DNA from: Hippasteria phrygiana
Lineage: Eukaryota; Echinodermata; Asteroidea; Valvatida; Goniasteridae
Assembly (NCBI GenBank): GCA_037893225.1
Contig: JAZGUH010000628.1
Span: 310,001 to 374,000, forward strand
DNA: 64,000 nucleotides
Direction of reading: 5' to 3'
The notes beneath the pieces were generated by a model. It saw nothing but the letters and a program-made list of their open reading frames with translations, had not been told where the DNA came from and did no database searches. Both the position numbers and the translations under genes were made by a program. This document shows, one piece after another, positions 27,508-40,800 of this stretch (position 1 is the stretch's first letter; every line of letters starts with the position of its first letter).

Positions 27508-28183
27508 TCCTTGCCCTTGGCAAGAAAGATCAAGAAGGCTGAAGGATGCAGATTTGTAGCAACTTTAATCTCCAGCTCTGCTAAAAATTGGCTTTCAAAC
27601 CTGCTGGATGCATTACTCCTTTGTTGATCAAAGTGAAAACAAAATTAATTGATTGAAAAGAAGGTTGATTTTACAATTTAACATGTATGAACAAGTGCCA
27701 CCATTTTCCTAGTCATAATCCATATATTGAACGTTTCCACGGATGGTTTGAATATAAAGCCTGTTAAAATTGATTTACAAATAGATATAAAAAAATTAAA
27801 AATATAATTGTGGCAAGCGAAGTTCAACAAAATACAAGCAAATCAACAGCATGGTCACACAAAAATACTGAAATGTACAAGTTCCTCTTGATGTCCATTT
27901 GTTTATAAGAAGTAAGTTAAACCTTGAATGTTTCTGCAGCTGCCGACAATAAAATTTTGCTTAATAATCATTTTTCTTGTAATGATGCCACGTTTCACTA
28001 CAAACTCGGGCCCATACAGGACCACTCGGGCTAGAGGACCACAATGGAAATAAGCTGCTCGCAGCTTTTTTGTGTCATCCTCGGCAACACCTCGGATTAT
28101 GTGTTTTCAGTTTGTTTTCTCTTTATATTTAATAGAATTCTGATATTTATTGTTCTGTCTTTTAATTATCCGTGCAGATTGTC
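27508..28183. other. Intergenic stretch, no gene seen
   Basis: AT-rich sequence between TEX9 and the ATOS promoter. Nothing convincing on either strand. Confidence 0.5.
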
Positions 28184-28433
28184 AAATAGAGGAATCCCAC
28201 AACGACGAGTTTAGCGCAGATCTGCGCACTTCCGCGTTTGAAAACGAGGATCTCAATGTCACAGTAAACAACTTTATGCCGATCGACCGTGCGCCTGCGC
28301 TTCCTTTTATGGCATGATAATTAATTCATGCATGAATGAATCTTCTGAAAAGTGTTGTTTTGTTTGCCACTGATACATTCTCGCTTTCAACCCGGAAGTG
28401 CGCAGAAGGGGCTAATTTGAAATTCCTCTATTG
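28184..28433. mobile_element. Foldback MITE with AATAGAGGAAT termini
   Basis: AATAGAGGAATCCC at the left pairs with AATTCCTCTATT at the right, and the subterminal GCGCACTTCCG pairs with CGGAAGTGCGC. Confidence 0.75.
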
Positions 28434-28499
28434 TAATTTGTACATAACATAATGCAATACACTCCTGAAAAAGAATAGCAGACGACACGTGCATGGTTC

Positions 28500-28806
28500 G
28501 TTAATTTATAACAGTTCCTTGAACTTTGGCCTTTTGACCCAATCAGCTGTTAGTCACGTGATCACGTTTATCAGCAACAAAAACAGAACGACAACAATTT
28601 GCGAGGAAGTCCGCGGCAGCAGTCTACGTTGACAACAACACCGGAGTGGCTGACGAAATCTTCCACCGCGACATATTGACTGCTAAAATTCCGCCAGAAA
28701 GTGTCCAGAATCGTTCCTTTGTCGTCGTAGACATGGGTTAGAAGAAGCAGGGAGATTGTGTGAGTGAGAAAATACGCCATTCGAGGCCAGGAACGGATGC
28801 GAGAAA
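28500..28806 (+). promoter_or_regulatory. ATOSA: Putative ATOS promoter and 5' UTR
   Basis: A CCAATCA box (28539-28545) and a CACGTG E-box (28555-28560) precede a moderately GC-rich leader ending at the ATG at 28807. No TATA box is seen. The leader contains short upstream frames. The transcription start is not determinable. Confidence 0.45.
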
Positions 28807-28822
28807 ATGAAATCCGCAGTGG
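28807..28822 (+). CDS. ATOSA: ATOS exon 1 (MKSAV plus one base)
   Basis: ATG in GAAAATGAAA, five codons, then donor GGTAAGT. It leaves phase 1 (G), and exon 2 begins with CC, completing an Ala codon. Start and donor agree with a promoter-like region upstream. The conserved family N-terminus begins only in exon 2, so this exon rests on phase and position. Confidence 0.6.
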
Positions 28823-31800
28823 GTAAGTTCCAGTTTTGTGACCGAGTTGGCTGACTGCGCTAGTCGGCTGCTGTCCCGTGTACCTCCATGGTTTTACTTA
28901 GTGTGGAATTTTGTTGGCTAGTTTTTCTCGAGTTCCGTGAACTTATTATTGTTTTATATCATGTATATCGACGAGTTGTGAATTTTAATTACACTACCAT
29001 GATGGCGAAATTTCAATGCATATATTCCATGTTTTCCTCTTGTTTTTACGTAGGCTATCAAAGGGAAATTTCTTGGAACATTTCACAACCTCAACAATGA
29101 TTAATCCATTTTCGGCTACTTTCAGAATGCACAGAATAGGCTAGCTCATGGTTTATATTTGGAGAAAGAACAATAATCATTGTAACTGACATGAGCAGTT
29201 TGTCAGCTTTTGTTTTAAACTAAAATGAAAGTTATTTGTTTAACACTAAAGTTACATTGTACGTACGTGTATACAATTTATTTTGTACCCAACTTAAGAA
29301 TTCCTAATCCTAGGGCAAGAATGTTTAACACTAACAGATAACACGTTTTCATCTTGTATCACTTTTTGATGGTCAATCAATGCAAAAATCTTGAACTTGA
29401 AGAAAAAATGTGTAGGCCTATTTAGTATTTGGGACTTTGAAATAATTAACATTTTGTTTGAAAATCTTTTAGCCTTTAGGAGATTCTGCTATATGATCAT
29501 GATGATTGAAACAGCTTGATGATTTATTTTTTAGTCCTCCTTCAAGCAAAATTAAAAAAATATTAGCAGACTTTTTTCAAGAAATTCTTTGGTTTTTGTT
29601 CATTACAGTTGGCAAGCAGTTCATAGCATTACATGTATTATTATTATTATTTCGGAAAGAGTTCCATATCCGGACATCACTTATACCTCGTGCACAAAGT
29701 CTATGGGCCAGGACAGAAAAAGTCAGTGTATTTTCAAAGAATTTTAAGTTGAAAATTGTCCCTCCTAAATTCGTGTTTCTTCATCAGATTTACACTTTTT
29801 GGTAGTTTTTAAGTCGTATTAAGGGAAAATAAGTGATGTCCGGATATGGAACTCTTACCGAAATAAAGTATTCTTTACCCATGTAATATTTACACAATGT
29901 ACATTTGGATGGACCGCTTAAGCTCACCAGACTTGCTTTACTCCTTATACAATGTACAAATACCAATGCATGCAATCATGCACTTCAAACATCCAAGTAA
30001 AAATGTAGGCCTATGCGTTTTCCCCCATTTTTATATGTACATGTACATGATGTACATCATGTTTTCAGCATTCAGAAATTTTAAAAATAAAACTACATAT
30101 GTACATGTAGTTAAAAGTGCATTGTAAATATTATGTTAACGTGTGTCGTTTTGATTGTAAGTTTGCATGTACGATGTACTAAAAACTACTAATGTTTTGA
30201 ATCAACATGAGCAGCAAAATAGTACGGCTGGAAATGTTTGTATTACGGAAGAACATGGGATTTTCCCAAGGAAAGATTTCTTTTCTCCAAGGAAAGATTT
30301 CTTTTCTCCAAGGAAAGATTTCTTTTCTTTTCCCATGTACATTGTACATGTATCCTGTATTTGCATACAATGCATTGCAATCATACATACAATGTACATG
30401 TACATGTATGTACATGTAGTTTCAGAATCAAACCAAAATAAGCTCTCAACCCCATTAACCCTAACAGTCCTGAATCCTCCAATTTCAATACGATTTTCCA
30501 CACACCCCAGGAAGTTAGGGTTAATTGGAAGACATACATGTACACGTACACTTAAAAAATACAATTTTGTTCAAATTAATTTGAATACATGCACACAAAA
30601 TGAATTCTTACACAGTTGTTCATGTACATGTACCTGAATAGTTTGATTCATATAAGCCCCGCCCCCTTGATGTACAATCACAACCACTTATTGGACTTAA
30701 TTTAATAAGACCGTACATGTAGTGGCTCCGGTGATTGGTCTATATGGGTACATGAAGGGGCTGCGCTTAATTAATTGGTATATTACCAAGACACTAGCTT
30801 AATAGCCTTATGTATGTATGTACAGGTTCTGTATAGGAGGACAAGTGGAGAAAGAAAATACAAAGGAACCTTTCATCAGTCCTCCCAAGTCGGTCTTTTG
30901 TTGAAATCGGTCCTCGGACGTAAAAATACATGCTCAGTCTATGGGGTTGGGTTATATTTAAGGAACAATAGGAAACACAAAGCATTGTCCTCGGAAGTAT
31001 TGGGAAAGTACGACTTTGTGTACACGTACATGTATAAACGATTTTCAACAATAGGTAGTTCTTTTGATCATGGGCCCAGCACAGTTCTATTCAATCTTTT
31101 GTTAAATCAGACCAGACAGATCAGTGCCATGGGTCACATGGCCTGTGCATGATTGCACGGGATAATAAGGATGTGGCAATCATTGTGGCCAGCTGAATGA
31201 ATATTGATCAGCCTGTTAATTATCATACTTGTCATACAGTACATAAAATACAGTATGGATGTACAGTGTGCATACCACCAGTTTTGTTATTTTGAAATGG
31301 ATGACTGCCCATCAAAGTCCTTTCCTGTTTAATACTGGCCTATCTGTTGGTTGCAGAGGGAAAGTTGCTGCAGGAAGCACCACTCCCCGTGATTCATTGT
31401 TTGGTTGTCTGTAGTTGGTGTACCAAGCTATAGGGAGAATCTGGCCAGATCCCCCTGACCATTTAAAACCACTGATACATGTACATGTAGTACTTCCTTA
31501 TGACAGTCCGAATTGGAGGCCATGGTTCGTTTCTGTAACCTCATACATGTACATGTAGGCAGTCTTGTTGACTTGACTTGCTGACTTGACTTAAATCAGA
31601 CTCGAGTCGCAATTTGTTTGACTTGACTTGACTTGAAACAATGACTTGTGACTCGACTTGACTTGAATAAATTTGACTTGCTGACATTAACACTTCTGTT
31701 AAAATAAACACAAACATACATGTACATGTACACAGGTATCAGTTTAAAAAAGAAGCCTGTAGCGCATATCTAGCAAGCTGGGTGTCCAGTACGTATGCAG

Positions 31801-34800
31801 GGCCGCAGCGCTGGCCGAGCTGCATGGAGAATTGTCGAAATGGCACACCAGGTTGATTTTGTACAGTGCATGCGTGCTAGCCTATGCATTGTCCTTTTGT
31901 CATTGGAATTTTTATTTACTAACAATTGACTCGAGACTTGGTACCCGGTACTTGAATTAAAAAAAAATTGACTTGGGACTTGACTTGACTTAGAAAAAAT
32001 TGACTTGGGACTTGACTTGACTTGAGAAAATATGACTTGGTTACAACACTGCTCATAGGACGTAAAAATTAAAAATGAAATTGATGCGAGTCTGCCCATT
32101 TTTTTCTTCAAATTCCACATTATGCATGTTACATGCATGTGCAGGGATCAAAATATCCACTGGACCGCTGGACCGAGTCCAGTGATTTGAGCGTTAGTCT
32201 AGTGAACTCTTGACCGAACTAGTCCGGTGGATTTTTTTCATACACTGCGTGAAATGCCCATCACTAAAGTCCATTTTTTTCTAAAACTGAAGAAAAAAAA
32301 AAATTCTGGAATGGCTATTTTTGGTTTTGAGGTAGGGAGTTTCAATCAAAACAGCATTTCTAACCCCTCCCCCAACAAGGTTGGCAAAGGGGGAAAAAAT
32401 TGAAACAGCACACTCATTTAAAATACTGTGTTCTTATTTTTACCATTGGTCTTGTGAAATACCTTCTGGTCTTGTAACATTTTTGTGCTACTAGCCCAGC
32501 TGTCTAGTAGATTTTTACTTGAAATTTGACCCCTAAATGATGTCAGTGTTTGTGTTCCCCCTACATGTATTGCTGAATTTTGGCAAATCATTTAAGTGGA
32601 AACAAAATTAGAACTAATATTTCAATGACTGATTCAGAGCTGATGTCATACTGGTATCAAAGGAAAATCTGTATTCATTCATGGACAATTTGGACGTGTG
32701 CCAATTAAGTGTGTCTAACAAGTTTTTTTTTTTTAACATCGCATCGTGTATTGTAAAGGAAATTTAGGAACCAACATGTTTATTTTTGTCATTTAAATTC
32801 TGTAACACTGTAAGCACAAAATGTTTACCCATGCCTATCGAAGGGTAATTACAAAGACATTAGTTTTTATTTTATTTTATTTATTGATTTATTTAAATTT
32901 TGTTTGTTGACAAATTTTCACAGAAACAGGGAGGGGTACAATATCAACAACATGTACAGTGTTGTACACGTACATATTCGTGTGTACAATAACATTTTTT
33001 GTAACGCAAGGAACATGCATGTTCTTGTTCATACAAATGTATAGTGGACATGTGCATGTCATTCTGTACAAATGTGTACACTGTATATTTACGTGTCCCT
33101 GCAGTTAGGGAGGGTCCATGATGCAATGATGCAAATTATGTCTGGTGTGGAAGTGCTGTCGATGCATTCTGAACACTACACAAATATCCTCTATGGCAGC
33201 AGGTCATCAGCCCAGGGACCCTTGCTGATTGCCAGCTCATGGCCAGCTGCAGAATTCACTGTGGCTCACTCTCTGTAGCGCTGCTTAATATTCACATGAT
33301 ACATATCAATGCACAGGACTTTGCAGAATACATATGCTGGAACATGTACATGTGCACATGTACATTTGTACACATGTACATGTACTACGTGTACGTAAAT
33401 GTAGCTTGCAGGTCAGTACAATGTTGATGCAGTTTGGCATTCAATTTTTATTCACTCGGATTTGTATTCATGGCATGTGTACACGCAAACGTGTACAGCT
33501 CTGATTTCGAGTAAGTACCCCTTCGTGTGCTTGCGTGTGCGAGGACTTTGCGTGCGGTTTGCCGGCCACACGCAAGCCGCCGCTCGAACTCGAAACCACT
33601 CGGAAACGCACGCTCGAACTCGTTTCCCCACGCAGCTGTGCAGAACGAACAAAGACCACACGAAAGCCCCTTCGAGTGCTCGACGCTCGCAGATATGCTC
33701 ACTGACCCGTGAACGAACTTCTACTAACCCAAATTGCAATGCATGTATAACGGCCCGATCGCGATACGGCCGTATGACACGTGACAGCGTTCGAGATTAC
33801 AAACGGGATGTTTTTTTTCTCCGTGGAATGTGGAAATATGCTGGTCTGTCCGCGTGGCGGATGTGTACGTGTCGACCCGCGATCTCTTGTACGTGCACAT
33901 TTCGTCCATTTTTCTAAATAAGAAACAAAAATTCGATTGTGCAAATCGTGAGCATATTTTTCGGTTAGAAAATATCTCAAGGTTAATTGATTAAGATCGA
34001 TATTTATAAATAAAGCGAATAAATTCTAGATCGGGCCGCGGAGGAAAAAAAAGGGAACACAGCGATTTTTTGACCGAACCATGAATAATCGAACATGTAT
34101 GTTTGAAAAACGCAGCCTGTGAATTGTCGAGAATAGTGTTCCAAAGTCGGGTGCAGTATACTCGTCCGGTAGGTTTGCGTAAGCATTTTTCAACTCTATC
34201 AGTCCAGAATCCTGCAATTTTAATATAATTTTCCACACGCCTCGGGAGTTTATCCACAGCCCAGCTTAATGCTATATTTTTTATTCATCTCGACGTCTTT
34301 TTTCAGCTGGCCCCGGACGTCAGTACTCATTTTTAATATGCACGCGTCGGGTGCCAGTTTCCAGTGTGGATTATACCACGTCCGCATTACAGTCATAATA
34401 CTAGTCAGAGCAAATCGCTGTGTGGATAGTCTGCACGACGCGGCGGTGGTGAACGGAGGGAAAGTTGCAAAGCTGTGTTGTCTTCAACTGCCCAATCTAC
34501 ACTCGTGACATCACACACTGGTTGCGAAATACCTCAAAACATCCCAGGGGATCTCGGTCAATTGTATTTTGTTAAGCAGGCTAGAATTTACGATATTATT
34601 TGGAAATTAAACATTTTCTCCTTCGGATTTTCCATTACATATTTTAAAAGACAACTTCCTTAAAGATGTTGTTAGGGCTTGGCTACAACTACAAAAATTT
34701 AAAAATTTTAATCATTTTTTTGGTCAAATTATTTGGTTTAATTCCAATGTTAAAATCAATAATAAATGTAGTTTTTATCGTTCCTGGATGGTGGAGAGAA

Positions 34801-37800
34801 AAGAGGGTCAGTCGGTCGGGAATTTCGTATTTCGAATTTCGTATTCACGCTCACCCGGGCGTGTTTAGGCCTACACATTAAACGAACACCCTGGTTTAAC
34901 ACTTTTTGAGACTTAAAGGCTGAGTTATGTTTTATTGATATGTTTTTTAAAAAACGCCGACCCTGAATCTGTCGATTTTTACGGTCGGTCGGTTTGAGGG
35001 CGACACAACAATTTCGTTTTTTGCCTAATGACCAGAATACCATGGTGTGCACGACTACTTGCAATGGACGAATTACTTTTCCCAGCGATTTTGTACTTTT
35101 TGTAAATGTTTTGAAATTTTAAAAATATCCCCTACAGTATAAAAACAAATCTTGACCTCGAACCCAAACGCGGCTCTACTCGGTGAATCGGTGCAAAAAC
35201 ACAGCCAACCTAATTAATCCGACAAAAAATTCCGATTCTGAAACAAAAAAGTTGAAAATCAGTCTTAGAGTGCCTGATGCCGTTTTCCAACCATTTTGTA
35301 CCATTCTAAATGTCCGGGAAAGTCACTTTATTAAACAAATGGAAATTATCAAACCCTAAATTCCAACCTAAATGCGCTCCGAATAAAACAGTGCATTCCC
35401 TCAAATTTTTTAATATTAAGACAATGTTAGAAGTGCCCCACCGTGCACTCCAAAAGTGTTTACCCGTACGTGCAGACTGGTTTCGGCCTCTATTATGCAT
35501 TTGTATTTTTCATTGCATGCGGCGGAAACTAGTTCAGCACATCGCGATCAATCATAGACTAGTTCCCGGTCCCTCCATCATTTTCTAAGTTACGCAAAGT
35601 AAGCGTGAGTAGTGCGTACAAGCCAAAATAAATTACTAACCCGTGAAATACACCCCTGATACTTGCGCGAAATGTTCTGCTATAGTTAATATTTTTCGTT
35701 ATTTTTTAAGCCAAAAGATAATGGGAAGGATCGGGAACAAGTCTATGAAAAGTGACTGACATCGATCATGCACGCGCAATCTGTTGAGGCTGCTGGTTCC
35801 GTTAAACTGTTGCACGGCCAGGACATGGACAGCGCGCGGTACCAGTGGCATAAAGATGGCAGCTAGCTCTGTGCGAACGAGTATTCCACTTATTTTTCTC
35901 GGAATACGAAGTCACTGAATGGCGATGATATTGAACTTTATTTGTGGGTGAATGTTTATTTTTGCTTGTACCTGCTGATCTGTGCAACTTTGTGTTCTGG
36001 TCCATGATTATTGAGTTTGATTCTCTGAAAAACATGTACAATACAGTTGGTGGTCCGGCAGGCTCTATCACGGGAAACTCCTGTTGCCCGGAGGCCTGTC
36101 GTCCGGGCCCGGGATTTGTCGAGCTCTGCACTGGCAATTCTAGCCCCTTGACCCCGGATTTCATATGAGGGGGGGGGGGGGGGGGGGGGGTCACCATGCC
36201 GGCTTGTGAGCCAAGCAAAACGGAAACAAGGGGCTTGAGAAGCCAAGCATAACGTACACAAAACCCCAATAATCAATTGAAAATGCAGAAACTTGCGTGT
36301 ACAGACGTCAACCGGCCAATATTGGTGGCAATTTTCAATATGTACGTATTTGTGTCAACCGTACGCAAGGGGCCAAGGGTGATTGGCACGAGGGAAAAGC
36401 ATGCTTCTTCTAATTTCTTACATCATTCCATGGTCCGAAAATTGTCTCTGTATGCAAAAAATGGTTCTTGTATTGCATTCTTCCGGGGCTTGGCAGAAAG
36501 ATACTTTAGCCGACCTCCTGAAGGATGGCATTGTTGTCACATGACGTTCCGTGTGCGTTTATTTTTGGTTTCCGCCACCAGCCAGAGCCGAGGTGGTAAT
36601 AGGCTTCTTTCTTATTAGAATGAAGTGCTGTCTGCGGGGTCTGCAGTACGCTGATTGTATACTTTATTTAGAACGTTTTAATTTTTTTTTCATCTTATCC
36701 CAGATTTACTGACAGCTTGTCCATTATTCTAAACTTATACTTAAAACAAAAAAAAGTTGTTTTCTCCCCTATTTATTAGTCTGCGAGTTGCTGAATCACA
36801 TATTAATCACATATTTTGTAATTGAATTGGCATTTTAAAAGAATGATCCCGAACCGAAAAACAAATGTTGGCTAAAACTTCTAGAGTTTTTAACCACAAG
36901 ATTTCGTCAGATAAGAAAATAAAAATAGAAGGCCACTAGTACGTTATATAATAATCGGTATGTTCGATGTGACCAGAGAATTTCCCTTGTTCCCCTTTTA
37001 AAGATGGAAAATTTTTAATATTTTTAATGAAACCTTTAGGATGACTTTTAAATACTGGTAGTCGAGCTCCACCTGGCTGGATTTGTGCAATACGTCGATC
37101 TCTCCATCACCTCGCTCATTTTGTCGCTGGTGATAATGCCCGCTGGATAAATGTACCGGTACTTCCCAGGCCAGATGCCGCGTGTGGTGGTTGGCATGGA
37201 ATATTTTTTGTTTTATTTTCGCAGGCTTTGCAGTTGTCCAGGGGCGGCCTACACAAAGAACCTCTGGAGCTAAACCCATTGTATACATTCTGTTACATAG
37301 TATTACAATGTATAAATAATCGTATACCTCGCAAAAGTTGAGCTGTCAATCACTTTAAAAGTTTCAGGGCTCTTGGGGTGGAGGATATTTTATTTCAGCC
37401 CGCCCATTAGACTAGAGAATCGGCTGATTTATTTAGAGCTACATGTAATTATATTATCAGGCAGGAGGCACGAACCACGTGCGAGCAGCCCCAAGTGCAG
37501 AGAAGCATTTCTCAATGAATGTTGAAATGGATACGCCCACTAATTTGCATAGATTTAAATATAGCTGAGTGTACAAAAAACCACATTTTGAGAAGTTTTC
37601 AGGGTCAAAATATGACAATTACACCGGGGGTAACCAAAAGGGTAACAACAGTAGTTTAAGTTTTGAAAACAACTTCTTTGCAATACAATCGGAATAATTT
37701 GGTCACATTTTGGTGAAAATTATCATTTTTAAGCTGCTACCATGGATAGGAAATACACCATTTTTGTAGACTATAAATAGATCGCCTGTCTCATGTTATG

Positions 37801-40800
37801 TGGTGATTTCACTGCAAAGTTAAGGGCAGAGTGCCGGCGCTGCCCGCCATGTTTGGGGTTCATGGCTTAATACGTCCCCCGCAGTGCCTACCAAAAATAC
37901 GGAGTTTATTAATAATGTCAAAACAAGTCAGAATTGGGCAGAAACCGGAGTACCTTCTACAGCTTTTTTTTCTTTTACAGTATTCACTCATACGTAATAA
38001 GCAATTAAATTATTAATAAATACTTTTTACAATAAAAAAAAAGTATGCCTCAACGCTTCACGTTAGCGTTTCGTTGTTCATTTTTTCCCCTCGAAAAACC
38101 CCCCAGATTGTGTTACTCGCCATCCCGACAAGCATGCAAGGTTTGCAAGTTCTGAAGGCAGTATTAACCTTCCGTGTTCATGTTTATTCATAATAAGACG
38201 TATTTTCTTGGCAAATAGCGCTCGGTCGGTTGGGCAAGCTCAAACCTGGAGTCAATAAACTCTCCATTGTAAACATTTTAAACACTCTGGAGGGCCAGGC
38301 AGCAGACTTGCCAATCTCAGTTTTCACGGATTCCACAACACCGGAAAGGCCGGGCTCGCATAGGGGTACGAGAAGAGCAGGGTTTGCCCAGTCAGGCCCC
38401 GCGACCACACCCTGGATTGCTAGAGACAGGAGGCAGGTTATAATTTTTGTTTATATTGAGGGCAAATTATTATATTAAGATCAGAAATTGGGGTAGGTGG
38501 ATCAAAAAAAAATGAAAAAAAAAAAAATCTAAATTTTATTTTAAACATTGAACATTTTGAATGGCCCCTAAGGTTCAACTAAAATATTTCAACTAAAAAA
38601 GTTTTCAACAAGTAAGATTGCAAAATTTCAAATGTCTATTTTGTGTCCAAAAAATGTGCACCTTTGTGATTTCAAACAAAAGTGGCACTGATAAACAAGT
38701 AAAGTTATTTACACTATATACGTAGAACATAAAATTGTATTTTTAAAAAGTTTCAAATCCAAAACATGTTTTATCATAAATCCGCAGAATATAAACTGGC
38801 TCCTTAATGAAAAATTAGCACGTACAGCGCCAGTTAGTGCAGTGATGCGATATGAACAGGTACTATCAATGCGGACGTGTTATTAATCATTCAGAAAATT
38901 CAGCCAATGGGAGAATGAGTTGTCCAGCGCAGCCTTCAACGATTATTAGGAAGGGTTTCTTCGAAGCTTCGACGGGCATTACATATTCAGACATGTAATT
39001 CAGCCAATGGGAGAATGATTTGTCCAGCGGAGCCTGCTGCGATTCAGGGGAGGTTTTTTTTTCGACAAGTAGGCCTATTGCAATTCAGATAATTCAGCCC
39101 ATATAGAATGAGTTGTCCAGCGAGGTAAGCACTTATCCAGAACCACCAAAATGACATCGTCGCGCGCATCGCGCTTTTCAGTACATGACGATGTCATTTT
39201 AGTGGTTCTGGATAAGTGCTTACCGTCCAGCGTAGCCTGCTACGATTCAAGGGGGGGAGGGGGGGGTTCGACACGCATTTTTTTGGGGGGAGGGGGGTGA
39301 ATATAGATTTCCTCGGGTATAATTGTTATTTACATTTCATATTTTTTGGGGGAAAAAGAGCAACCACCGAAACATTCAAGCCCACCAGATACAAATTACG
39401 GCATTCACTTGTCCAGACGGCATAGTTTTAAGAATCTTCTAAGTGCAAAACATACGTTCGACCATCGAACATTGCCTTGCCTTTCTGATATTTTTTATCC
39501 CGCTTTCCTACATGCAAAGTTGCAACACAAACATCAACACAAACACGGACAGGGCAGTCCGGGTGTACCGTGCCGAGCTCGTCCCTAGCTGGCCCTACGT
39601 GCCCGAGAGGAAAGACCGGGCTAGCGTAAGGGGTACGAGAAGAGCAGGGTTTGCCCAGTAATCAGGCCCCGCGACCACAACCCCGGATTGCTGGAGACAG
39701 GATGCATTTTATAATTTGTGTATATATTGAATGGCAAGTTAATATATTAAGATCAGAAATTGAGGTGGGTGGGTCAAAAAATTTAAGAAAAAAAATATCA
39801 AAATTTAATTTAAATCATTGAAAAATTTGAATGGCCCCTAAGAAAGGTTCAACTAAAATATTCTCAACAAGTAAGATTGCAAAATTTTAAATGTCTATTT
39901 TGTGTCGAGAAAATTGCACCTTTGTAATTTTAAACAAAGGTGGCACTGATACACAAGTAAAGTTATTTACACGGGATACGTAGAACATAAAAATTATATT
40001 TTTAAAAAGTTTCAAATCCAAAACATGTTTTATCATAAATCCGCAGAATATAAACTGGCTCCTTCATGAAAAACAATAGCACGTACAGCGCCAGCTAGTG
40101 CAGTGCGATATGAACAGGTAGTGTCAATGCGGACGCGCTATTAATCATTCAGACAATTCAGCCAATGGGAGAATGAGTTATCCAGCGCAGCCTTCTGCGA
40201 TTCGGTAAAGGGTTTTTTTAACACGATTTTTGGGGGTTGGGGCGGCGGGCGGGCCGATGAATGTAGATTTCCTCGGGTATAATTTTTTTTTTTTTACATT
40301 TTATATATTTAAAACAAAAAAGAACCGTCGAAACCTTCAAGACCACCAGGTACAAATTACGGCCGAGTTTAAAAGTGCAAAAGTTAGTTCATGTAGTGTA
40401 TACGGTAATTATGTTTTAATGATTGACCACCATAAATATATCGAACATTGCCTCGCCTCTCTGATAATATTTTCACCCCTCTTTCCTAAAATGCAAAATT
40501 GCAACACAAACATCAATTTTTTAATGCTAATTTGAAAAAAATTATATGACCAACAACAGTACTCTTTTAACCCATGGAACAGCGAAGTGCTTTGGCAATT
40601 TCCTTGCTGAGTCTCTCACTCATTTCACGGAAACCACAGAAAAGTTCCGTGCGTAAACATCGATACCTGACACCTGTGGTTTCTGTCTGACTGCAGAGTT
40701 TTTGTAAACAGACCAATTCGACTCGGCCGGCTGAAATCAATCGGGCGGCACACAGTATTGCGTGGCGGTCATCGGTTACGCCTGACTGATCCTCGATAGC

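Noticed and set aside
30167..30637. 156-codon frame with KDFFSPRKDFFSPRKDFFS
   Set aside because: Its repetition comes from the 20-bp tandem repeat at 30269-30330. The rest is low-complexity TGTACA sequence with no family match.
33462..33917. 151-codon frame in a CpG-rich patch
   Set aside because: No domain, overlapping open frames on both strands, and no splice-compatible partner. It looks like a composition effect.
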